21,698 nt of DNA from Frankiales bacterium. GTDB taxonomy: Bacteria; Actinomycetota; Actinomycetes; Mycobacteriales; SCTD01. Under the pieces are notes generated by a model. It did no database searches. It saw only the letters and a list, made by a program, of their open reading frames with translations, and had not been told where the DNA came from. Where the stretch lies: contig JAOPWK010000227.1 in the NCBI GenBank assembly GCA_025965735.1, positions 1-21,698 on the forward strand. The letters are read 5' to 3'. Shown here piece by piece: positions 8,629 to 14,002 of the stretch (within the stretch, counting starts at the first letter, position 1; the number at the start of each line of letters is the position of its first letter). The translations under genes and the position numbers were made by a program.

Positions 8629-8640
8629 CGTCCCAGGGTA
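8629..8640 (-). promoter_or_regulatory. Candidate -10 element for leaderless argS transcription
   Basis: On the minus strand TACCCT (8640-8635) is followed by six bases and then the argS ATG, so a transcript starting 7 nt after the -10 would begin at the A of the start codon. No -35 match is clear. The TANNNT hexamer placed just upstream of ATG and the missing ribosome binding site are the known leaderless pattern of actinobacteria. Confidence 0.5.
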
Positions 8641-8655
8641 GTCGTGGGCCGCACC

Positions 8656-8661
8656 TAGACT
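8656..8661 (+). promoter_or_regulatory. Weak -10 candidate for the DUF3105 gene
   Basis: TAGACT at 8656-8661 is the only TANNNT hexamer well placed for the plus-strand gene starting at 8720; it would leave a leader of about 50 nt. I see no good -35. It lies in the 91-bp divergent spacer shared with argS, so the two promoters would be back to back. Confidence 0.3.
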
Positions 8662-8719
8662 TCGGCCCACTCGAGCAGCTCGCTGCCCGCACCCCGATCG
8701 ACGAGGACGGAACTCGCAC

Positions 8720-9436
8720 ATGGCTCGCACCCCCGCCACCCCCCGACGGGCTGCGCCCATCAAGGTCTCCAAGCCGTTCCCGTGGGCGACGGTCATCGGC
8801 TCGCTCGTGCTCGGCGCGATGCTCGTCGGCCTCATCACCTACGCCGCCCTGAACCAGGGCGCGGGTCGCGACCAGCTGCAGACCAACCCCGACGCGGCCG
8901 TGGACGGCGTCGCCGTCGCCACCGGCGAGCTCAAGCGCGGGCACGTCCCCGGGCCGGTGACGTACGACCAGACCCCGCCCAACAACGGCGACCACAACGC
9001 GGTCTGGCAGACGTGCGCGGTCTACCCCGAGCCCATCGCACCGGAGCACGCCGTGCACTCGCTGGAGCACGGTGCCGTCTGGATCACCTACAACGACAAG
9101 GTCCCCGCCGCCCAGGTCGAGGAGCTGGCGGACAAGGCCGGCAACGACCCGTTCCTGCTGATGAGCCCGGTCCCGAACCAGACCAGTCCGATCAACCTGT
9201 CGGCCTGGGGTCGCCGCCTGTCGGTGGACACCGCGAGCGACGAGCGCGTCGACGACTTCATCGAGGGCTACGTCAACGGCCCGCAGACGCCCGAGCCCGG
9301 TGCCACCTGCACCGGCGGCAACACGACCACCGGAGCGGTGCAGGGCGCGCCGGCCGCGCCGGTCACGCCGCAGACGCCTCCGTCCGCGCCCGTCCAGACG
9401 CCCGCCGGGTCCGGGGCTCCCACGCCGGCCAGCTAG
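8720..9436 (+). CDS. DUF3105 membrane-anchored protein
   Basis: This 238-aa protein begins with a short basic N-terminus and one membrane helix (residues about 22-44), so most of it is outside the cell. Residues about 75-195 match the DUF3105 family, with the conserved TYDQTPPNNGDHN stretch, Cys99, and the His-rich EHAVHSLEHGAVWITY segment (His110, His113, His117). The histidines look like a metal site, but no function is established. The last 45 residues are a Gly/Thr/Pro/Ala linker with no fold. The ATG at 8720 has AGGA 11 nt upstream. It is divergent from argS and ends in a strong hairpin. In my recollection DUF3105 genes often lie near argS or DUF305 genes in actinobacteria; no DUF305 gene is present here. 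Confidence 0.85.
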   Translation: MARTPATPRRAAPIKVSKPFPWATVIGSLVLGAMLVGLITYAALNQGAGRDQLQTNPDAAVDGVAVATGELKRGHVPGPVTYDQTPPNNGDHNAVWQTCAVYPEPIAPEHAVHSLEHGAVWITYNDKVPAAQVEELADKAGNDPFLLMSPVPNQTSPINLSAWGRRLSVDTASDERVDDFIEGYVNGPQTPEPGATCTGGNTTTGAVQGAPAAPVTPQTPPSAPVQTPAGSGAPTPAS

Positions 9437-9446
9437 TCCCGTACGC

Positions 9447-9482
9447 CGAACGCCCCGCCCGCTGCTGCGGGCGGGGCGTTCG
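9447..9482. terminator. Perfect 16-bp hairpin between convergent genes
   Basis: CGAACGCCCCGCCCGC (9447-9462), a TGCT loop, and an exactly complementary arm (9467-9482) form a very stable stem. It lies between the DUF3105 stop and the stop of the convergent response-regulator gene, so it can serve both strands. No U-tract follows on either strand, as is common for actinobacterial terminators. Confidence 0.85.
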
Positions 9483-9496
9483 CGTGTGCGGGGGGG

Positions 9497-9883
9497 CTAG
9501 GCCGGGGGCAATCCGGCCAGCCGGCGGACGACCTCGATGAGCTCGTCGGGGTCGAACGGCTTGGTGAGGTAGGCGTCCACGCCGATGCGGCTGCCGCGCT
9601 CGAGATCGGCCTCCTGCGCGCGGGCGGACAGCAGCACGACCTTGATCCCGGCGGTCTCGGGGTCGGCGCGCAGCCGGCTCGCGGCCTCCCAGCCGTCCAG
9701 CCTCGGCATCATGATGTCGAGCGTGATGACGTCCGGCTGGACGTCCTTCACCTTGTCCAGGCAGTCCTGCCCGTCGACGGCCGTCGCGACCTCGAACCCC
9801 TCGAGCTCGAGGTTCACCGTGATGAGCTGGCGGATCACGTCGTCGTCGTCGACCACGAGGACACGGCCCAGGCTGCTCGACAT
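9497..9883 (-). CDS. Single-domain response regulator (CheY-like receiver)
   Basis: This 128-aa protein is a bare receiver domain. The acidic pocket is VVDDDD (residues 11-15), the phosphoacceptor is Asp56 in TLDIMMP, the switch Ser86 is in LLSARAQ, and Lys108 is in YLTKPFDP. There is no output domain, so it must act by binding a partner or as a phosphorelay intermediate. No histidine kinase is in the window. The ATG at 9883 was chosen because the receiver fold begins a few residues later; longer in-frame extensions would run into the tRNA gene. A TAGCGT hexamer ending 8 bases before the ATG suggests a leaderless mRNA. Confidence 0.93.
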   Translation of the reverse strand: MSSSLGRVLVVDDDDVIRQLITVNLELEGFEVATAVDGQDCLDKVKDVQPDVITLDIMMPRLDGWEAASRLRADPETAGIKVVLLSARAQEADLERGSRIGVDAYLTKPFDPDELIEVVRRLAGLPPA

Positions 9884-9891
9884 GGCCGGGG

Positions 9892-9897
9892 ACGCTA
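9892..9897 (-). promoter_or_regulatory. Candidate -10 for the response regulator
   Basis: On the minus strand TAGCGT (9897-9892) precedes the response-regulator ATG by eight bases, giving a nearly leaderless transcript. It is part of a 9-bp inverted repeat, GGACGCTAC at 9890-9898 and its complement at 9937-9945; the other arm holds the tRNA -10. No convincing -35 is seen. Confidence 0.45.
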
Positions 9898-9937
9898 CAC
9901 AGCCCGCTACCACCGTCGTCCGAGCAGGTCGCGCTGG

Positions 9938-9943
9938 TAGCGT
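9938..9943 (+). promoter_or_regulatory. Candidate -10 for tRNA-Arg
   Basis: TAGCGT on the plus strand lies 14 bp before the first base of the tRNA, leaving a leader of about 8 nt. The hexamer and its flanks (GTAGCGTCC) are identical to the -10 region of the divergent response-regulator gene. The -35 region is not recognisable. Confidence 0.5.
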
Positions 9944-9957
9944 CCTGGCCGCCCCGA

Positions 9958-10029
9958 GCCCCCGTAGCTCAGGGGATAGAGCACTGCCCTCCGGAGGCAG
10001 GGGCGCAGGTTCGAATCCTGCCGGGGGCA
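9958..10029 (+). tRNA. tRNA-Arg (anticodon CCG)
   Basis: The 72-nt sequence folds as a standard cloverleaf. The acceptor arms are GCCCCCG (9958-9964) and CGGGGGC (10022-10028), with discriminator A at 10029. The D-stem is GCTC/GAGC and the anticodon stem CTGCC/GGCAG. The anticodon loop CTCCGGA has anticodon CCG (reads CGG). The T-arm is GCAGG-TTCGAAT-CCTGC. The 3' CCA is not encoded (ACCC follows) and must be added. CGG is likely a frequently used Arg codon in a genome of this base composition. Confidence 0.97.
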
Positions 10030-10041
10030 CCCTCACAGCAC

Positions 10042-10059
10042 GCGGCGCCGCTGCGCCGC
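10042..10059 (+). terminator. Hairpin after tRNA-Arg
   Basis: GCGGCGC (10042-10048), loop CGCT, and GCGCCGC (10053-10059) form a 7-bp GC stem 12 nt after the tRNA. There is no U-tract. Its position suggests the end of the tRNA transcript. Confidence 0.45.
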
Positions 10060-10139
10060 CCGCCGCCCTACGCGCGGTTGAGGGCCGTCCGGCTGCGGAA
10101 GACCACGTCGTACCGCCCTCACCTCGTCGGGAGCTCCCT

Positions 10140-11309
10140 GTGCCGCAGCACGACCTGGTCGTCGTCGGTTCCGGCTTCTACGGCCTGACCGTCGCCGAGC
10201 GGATGGCCGAGCAGCACGGCAAACGGGTGCTCGTCCTCGAGCGGCGCGAGCACCTGGGCGGCAACGCCTACAGCGAGCCCGACCCGGACACCGGGATCGA
10301 GGTGCACCGCTACGGCGCGCACCTGTTCCACACCAGCAACGCCCGGGTCTGGGAGTACGTCAACCGCTTCAGCACCTTCACCGACTACGTGCACCGGGTG
10401 CGCACCGTGCACGACGGGGTCGTCTACCCGATGCCGATCAACCTCGGCACCATCAACGCCTTCTTCCGCAGCGCGCTGTCGCCGACCCAGGCGCGGGCGC
10501 TGATCGCCCAGCAGGCCGGCGAGGTGGACACCGCCGCCGCGCGCAACCTCGAGGAGAAGGCGGTCAGCCTCATCGGCCGGCCGCTGTACGAGGCGTTCAT
10601 CCGCGGCTACACCGCCAAGCAGTGGCAGACCGACCCGAAGGAGCTGCCGGCCGGGATCATCAGCCGGCTGCCGGTCCGCTACACCTACGAGGACCGGTAC
10701 TTCGCCGACACGTGGGAGGGCCTGCCGACGCAGGGCTACACCGCGCTGCTCGAGCGGATGGCCGACCACGACCTGGTCGACCTGCAGCTCAAGACCGACT
10801 TCTTCGACGTGCGCGACGAGGTGGTCGACGGCGCCCCCGTCGTCTACACGGGGCCGCTGGACCGCTACTTCGACCACCGCGAGGGGCGCCTGTCCTGGCG
10901 CACGCTCGACTTCGAGCGGGAGGTCGTGGAGGTCGGCGACTTCCAGGGCACGCCGGTCATGAACTACGCCGACGAGGACGTGCCGTACACCCGCATCCAC
11001 GAGTTCCGGCACTTCCACCCCGAGCGCGAGTACCCGGAGGACCGGACGGTCATCGTCCGGGAGTACTCCCGGGCCGCGGAGGGCGACGACGAGCCGTACT
11101 ACCCGGTGAACACGTCGCAGGACCGGGAGATGCTGCTGCGCTACCGGGCGCTGGCCGCACAGGAGCCGGGCGTGGTGTTCGGCGGGCGGCTGGGCACCTA
11201 CCAGTACCTCGACATGCACATGGCCATCGCCGCAGCCCTGCACGTGGTGGACGACGTGCTCGCGCCGCACCTCGTCGACGGCGCGCCGCTCAAGCCGGGC
11301 GTGGCCTGA
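10140..11309 (+). CDS. glf: UDP-galactopyranose mutase
   Basis: Glf is a reduced-flavin enzyme that interconverts UDP-galactopyranose and UDP-galactofuranose, the donor for galactofuranose in cell-wall glycans such as mycobacterial galactan. With GTG at 10140 the protein is 389 aa, typical for bacterial enzymes. The FAD-binding VVVGSGFYGLTVAERMA lies at the N-terminus, followed by YGAHLFHTS, YTAKQWQTDP and the C-terminal GGRLGTYQYLDMHMAIAAAL, all family hallmarks. The start was chosen for its closeness to the FAD motif and GGGAG 6-10 nt upstream; that site is part of a GGGAGCTCCC palindrome. No glycosyltransferase genes are next to it, so it appears as an isolated gene. I see no clear promoter in the 80 bp between the tRNA hairpin and the start. 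Confidence 0.97.
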   Translation: MPQHDLVVVGSGFYGLTVAERMAEQHGKRVLVLERREHLGGNAYSEPDPDTGIEVHRYGAHLFHTSNARVWEYVNRFSTFTDYVHRVRTVHDGVVYPMPINLGTINAFFRSALSPTQARALIAQQAGEVDTAAARNLEEKAVSLIGRPLYEAFIRGYTAKQWQTDPKELPAGIISRLPVRYTYEDRYFADTWEGLPTQGYTALLERMADHDLVDLQLKTDFFDVRDEVVDGAPVVYTGPLDRYFDHREGRLSWRTLDFEREVVEVGDFQGTPVMNYADEDVPYTRIHEFRHFHPEREYPEDRTVIVREYSRAAEGDDEPYYPVNTSQDREMLLRYRALAAQEPGVVFGGRLGTYQYLDMHMAIAAALHVVDDVLAPHLVDGAPLKPGVA

Positions 11310-11351
11310 CCTCCCGCGCGAAACCGGGCGAACCCTGTCAGACTCCCCCGC

Positions 11352-11371
11352 GGCGCCGTCCCAGCGGCGCC
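11352..11371 (+). terminator. Hairpin downstream of glf
   Basis: GGCGCCG (11352-11358), a 6-nt loop TCCCAG, and CGGCGCC (11365-11371) form a 7-bp stem 42 nt after the glf stop. No U-tract follows. It may end the glf mRNA or be part of a structured leader of the next gene, since further palindromes follow at 11380-11389 and 11402-11412. Confidence 0.35.
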
Positions 11372-11510
11372 CCGGCGCGGCGGATCCGCGGGGGGATGCG
11401 TGGATCTGATCCGGCCTCACCGACCGCTGCGGCGGCACGGAGACAACTCGGTCGCCTAGCCGGGTCAGGGAGCGAGTGGCGAGACCTGCCGTGGGACGTC
11501 GGGGGGCGTC

Positions 11511-12335
11511 GTGGGCGTGCTGGACCGTGTCGACCCGCGCTGGGTCGCGCTGCTGCTGGTGCCGGTGCTGCTGGCGGCGGGCGCCGCTCAGCCCGAGGCG
11601 ACGGTGCCGCGCCCGGGTGCTGCGTCCGTGCGGGAGGCGCCGGACGTGCTGCTCGCCGCCCCGCGGGGTGTGGCGCCGGCCGCCGTCTCTGTCACCGGAG
11701 TGCACGCACCCGCGCCGGCCGCCCGGCAGCAGGTCCACGTCTCCCGCGGCGCCGTGCGCAACGGCCGTCCGGCGCCGCTCTCGGCCGAGCAGCGCGGCCG
11801 CGCAGCGCTGCGAGCGCTGGACTACGACCCGGCCGCACTGGGCTACCGGGTCCGCTTCCTGCCGTACCGCGGCGGGGCGCTGGGCACCACGAACCGCCCC
11901 AGCCGCCTGATCACGGTCTACGTGCAGCCCGGCCAGAGCGAGCTGACGCTGCGCACGACGCTGGCGCACGAGCTCGGGCACGCCCTGGACTTCGCGCACG
12001 GCACCCCCGCCAGACGCGACGCCTACCGCGAGGTGCGCGGCCTGCCCGCCGGGCCGTGGTTCCCCTGCGACCGCTGCGACGACTTCACCAGCCCTGCAGG
12101 CGACTTCGCCGAGGTCTTCGCCGTGTGGCTGGCCGGACCGGGTGACTTCCGCAGCCGGCTGGCCGGCTCGCCCAGTCCCGCCCAGCTGCGCGAGCTGGCG
12201 CCACTGTTCCGCGTCCCCCCGCCGGCGGCGGGACGTGCGGCCCCGGCGCCCTCGCCGACGCCGACGCCGACGCCGACGCGCGGCCTGTCCCTGCTGCTGG
12301 ACGTGGGCCCGAGTCCCACGCCGGACCCCCGGTAG
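11511..12335 (+). CDS. Secreted HExxH metallopeptidase-like protein
   Basis: This 274-aa protein starts with a short N-terminus and a hydrophobic segment (residues about 11-26) that looks like a signal peptide or anchor. The central part holds HELGH (153-157) within TLAHELGHALDFAHGT, the zinc-binding helix of gluzincin-type peptidases; Glu201 in DFAEVFAVWLAG is a good candidate for the third ligand. A CDRC pair (Cys186, Cys189) lies between them. The C-terminus is a Pro/Thr/Ser-rich tail with a PTPTPTPT run, suggesting a flexible wall-spanning or glycosylated linker. The GTG at 11511 follows a GGGGGG tract 4 nt upstream. I do not recognise a named family, and peptidase activity is inferred from the zinc motif only. 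Confidence 0.72.
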   Translation: MGVLDRVDPRWVALLLVPVLLAAGAAQPEATVPRPGAASVREAPDVLLAAPRGVAPAAVSVTGVHAPAPAARQQVHVSRGAVRNGRPAPLSAEQRGRAALRALDYDPAALGYRVRFLPYRGGALGTTNRPSRLITVYVQPGQSELTLRTTLAHELGHALDFAHGTPARRDAYREVRGLPAGPWFPCDRCDDFTSPAGDFAEVFAVWLAGPGDFRSRLAGSPSPAQLRELAPLFRVPPPAAGRAAPAPSPTPTPTPTRGLSLLLDVGPSPTPDPR

Positions 12336-12354
12336 GACCAGCCGGCCTGGTCCT
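12334..12354 (+). terminator. Hairpin overlapping the metallopeptidase-like stop codon
   Basis: AGGACCAG (12334-12341), loop CCGGC, and CTGGTCCT (12347-12354) form an 8-bp stem that begins inside the TAG stop codon. A pyrimidine stretch, TCCT, follows. It is a likely intrinsic terminator. Confidence 0.6.
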
Positions 12355-12420
12355 TCCTGACCATGGCCGCGGGCGCTTCGGTGGATGGCGCCCTCCCCCG
12401 TCCGGGCGGTTGGCTGCGGC

Positions 12421-12609
12421 ATGACGTCCAGCGGCTCGGGGATCGCGCTGGGCTGCACGACCTGCCGGACCGAGCTGTTCCTCCAGGAGACCCACGACGA
12501 CGAGGTGCGCGGCGCGCTCGCAGCGTTCTTCCGCGAGCACGACGGCTGCGAGGTCTTCATGGACGTCTCGCGTGCCGCGCTCCCGCTCCCCCGGCGCCCT
12601 CGGGCATGA
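12421..12609 (+). CDS. Small CxxC protein, unknown function
   Basis: From ATG at 12421 the product is 62 aa, with a CTTC pair near the N-terminus, a third Cys and several His (ETHDDEVR and EHDGCEVF). This pattern suggests a small zinc-binding or redox fold. An in-frame ATG at 12385 would add 12 residues; neither start has a good ribosome binding site, so the start is uncertain. The stop overlaps the ATG of the next gene (ATGA), which points to coupled expression. I do not recognise a named family. The 85 bp before it hold only the preceding hairpin and no TANNNT-type promoter that I can see. Confidence 0.6.
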   Translation: MTSSGSGIALGCTTCRTELFLQETHDDEVRGALAAFFREHDGCEVFMDVSRAALPLPRRPRA

Positions 12610-12899
12610 CCACCCAGGGCGAGGGGTACGACATCGGGATGCATCCGGAGCTCCAGGCGGCGTACGCGCGCTTCGAAGCTGCCCAGGGCAAGATCGACCG
12701 CGAGGAGCTGGTCGTCTCGCGGCTGGCGCTGTGCCTGGCGCTCATCGAGACCGGCTGGACCGCGCCGGAGGCCGTCCAGGAGCAGATGCGGCGCGACGAG
12801 AAGACCCTGCGCCGGCTGCGCGAGACGGACACGATCGACCTCACCGGACCGCTCGACCTGCCGACGCAGCGCCCCCTCGCGGTGAGCCCGCTGATCTGA
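12606..12899 (+). CDS. Small helical protein (97 aa), unknown function
   Basis: The ATG at 12606 overlaps the preceding stop (ATGA). The 97-aa product looks fully helical and rich in Glu/Arg/Leu: HPELQAAYARFEAA opens it, then a long helix follows, and TGWTAPEAVQEQM marks a turn before a last helix. A nearly structureless tail of about 20 residues closes it. The same order of motifs occurs in the 78-aa protein encoded just downstream, so the two are probably paralogues. No known DNA-binding or enzyme motif is visible. A second ATG at 12639, right before HPELQ, is an alternative start. Confidence 0.62.
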   Translation: MTTQGEGYDIGMHPELQAAYARFEAAQGKIDREELVVSRLALCLALIETGWTAPEAVQEQMRRDEKTLRRLRETDTIDLTGPLDLPTQRPLAVSPLI

Positions 12900-12936
12900 C
12901 CTCAAGTCGAGGGGCAGACCTGCCGATCGGGGGGGG

Positions 12937-13173
12937 ATGGACCGGGACCCGGCGCTCCAGCGGCTGTACGACCGCTACCGCGTGGTCGTGGCCGCCCACC
13001 GGGCCCAGAAGCGGGTCACCAGCCTGCAGTCGGCCGAGGCCGTCATCGAGGCCCGCGTGATGCTGTACGAGCACCTGGTCGCCACCGGCTGGGACCCGCC
13101 GGAGGAGATCCGCCGGCAGCTGGCCCTCGACGCGCTGCTCGTCGAGCAGCCGCCGAGCGAGCTCACCGGCTGA
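12937..13173 (+). CDS. Small helical protein (78 aa), likely paralogue of the upstream gene
   Basis: The 78-aa product shares with the preceding gene a PxLQxxYxR[FY] opening and a TGWxxPE segment followed by a QLxxD-like helix, with a spacing that differs by about ten residues. The ATG at 12937 is supported by this alignment. It is directly preceded by a run of eight G (12929-12936), so the usual spacing between ribosome binding site and start is absent. The last 11 bases overlap the end of the convergent acyltransferase-domain gene. The function is unknown; the pair may form helical dimers. Confidence 0.62.
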   Translation: MDRDPALQRLYDRYRVVVAAHRAQKRVTSLQSAEAVIEARVMLYEHLVATGWDPPEEIRRQLALDALLVEQPPSELTG

Positions 13174-13966
13174 CGGGCTCGTCCAGCAGCTCGGGCGTCG
13201 CCAGCGCCGTCCGCACGTAGCGCGCCAGCTTGGCCGCGTGCGCGCCGTCCACCAGGCGGTGGTCGGCCGTGGCCGTCATGACGACCTGCGGCCGCACCAC
13301 CACCTGGCCGTCGACGGCCATGGGGGCGTCGGCCACCGCGCCGACGCAGACGTACAGCGGGACCCGGGCCAGCGGCACCGGTGCCACGTACCCCTCGTCC
13401 AGGCCGAACGAGCCGATGTTCGTCACGAACAGCGACCCCAGCGGGTGCGCCGGCTGCCCGAAGGCCCGCACGCCGATCCCGCCGTTGAGCAGCGAGGCCG
13501 CGGCGAGCATCGGGCGCAGGGCGAACCACGGCACCGCGCGCGCGATCCCGCTGGTCGTCTCGTAGTCGGTGTCCTGCCGCGCCCGCAGCCGGGCGGCGCC
13601 CGCCTCGAGCTCGCGGCCCACCTCGACGACGGTCTTGGTGTCGGCGTTGCGGACCTTGGTCGGCGCCAGGTCCTCGCCCTCGCCGATGTCCACCGCGAAG
13701 GCCACGTCCTGCGTCGCGAAGGGCACGATCCGCCCGAAGACGACCCTGTTCAGGAAGGCCGGCACCTCGAGCACGCCGCGGGCGAAGGCCATGCCGACCA
13801 CCAGGCCGGGCGTGACCTGCACGCCGCTCTCGGCGCGCCGGCGCCGGCAGTAGTCGAGGACGGCCGTGGCGTCCACGGCCATCCGCGCGTGCAGCCGCCC
13901 CTCGCGCGGCGCCCGCCAGGTCGCGACGGCGATCTTGCGCCGCATGCTCGGGCGGGGGGAGGTCAC
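13163..13966 (-). CDS. Stand-alone E2-type acyltransferase domain protein
   Basis: This 267-aa protein corresponds to the catalytic domain of 2-oxoacid dehydrogenase E2 subunits (CAT-like fold) with no lipoyl or subunit-binding domain. The active-site motif is intact: TADHRLVDGAHAAK, with His236, Asp240 and Gly241. SLFVTNIGSFGLDEGY in the middle is also typical of E2 cores. Acyl transfer to a coenzyme A-like or other acceptor is plausible, but the substrate is unknown. The GTG at 13966 has AAGGG about 10 nt upstream; an ATG 21 bp downstream lacks one. It lies 36 bp after a lipoprotein hydrolase gene on the same strand, so the two may be co-transcribed. The classic E2 role in a dehydrogenase complex is unlikely without a lipoyl domain. 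Confidence 0.85.
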   Translation of the reverse strand: MTSPRPSMRRKIAVATWRAPREGRLHARMAVDATAVLDYCRRRRAESGVQVTPGLVVGMAFARGVLEVPAFLNRVVFGRIVPFATQDVAFAVDIGEGEDLAPTKVRNADTKTVVEVGRELEAGAARLRARQDTDYETTSGIARAVPWFALRPMLAAASLLNGGIGVRAFGQPAHPLGSLFVTNIGSFGLDEGYVAPVPLARVPLYVCVGAVADAPMAVDGQVVVRPQVVMTATADHRLVDGAHAAKLARYVRTALATPELLDEPVSR

Positions 13967-14002
13967 GGCCTCACCCTTCCACCCTCAGCGGCGGCACACG
14001 CC

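Noticed and set aside
8629..8838. N-terminal extension of ArgS upstream of 8628
   Set aside because: It would run through the divergent spacer and into the DUF3105 gene, and the family N-terminus fits the ATG at 8628.
9884..10036. Longer response regulator starting in the tRNA gene
   Set aside because: The extra sequence is a translation of the tRNA-Arg and its promoter region; the receiver fold is complete from 9883.
11372..11510. Cyclic-di-AMP (ydaO-type) riboswitch before the metallopeptidase-like gene
   Set aside because: The context is suggestive, but the conserved core segments I know for that riboswitch, such as the CCGUCAGCUAA-like 3' part, are not present.
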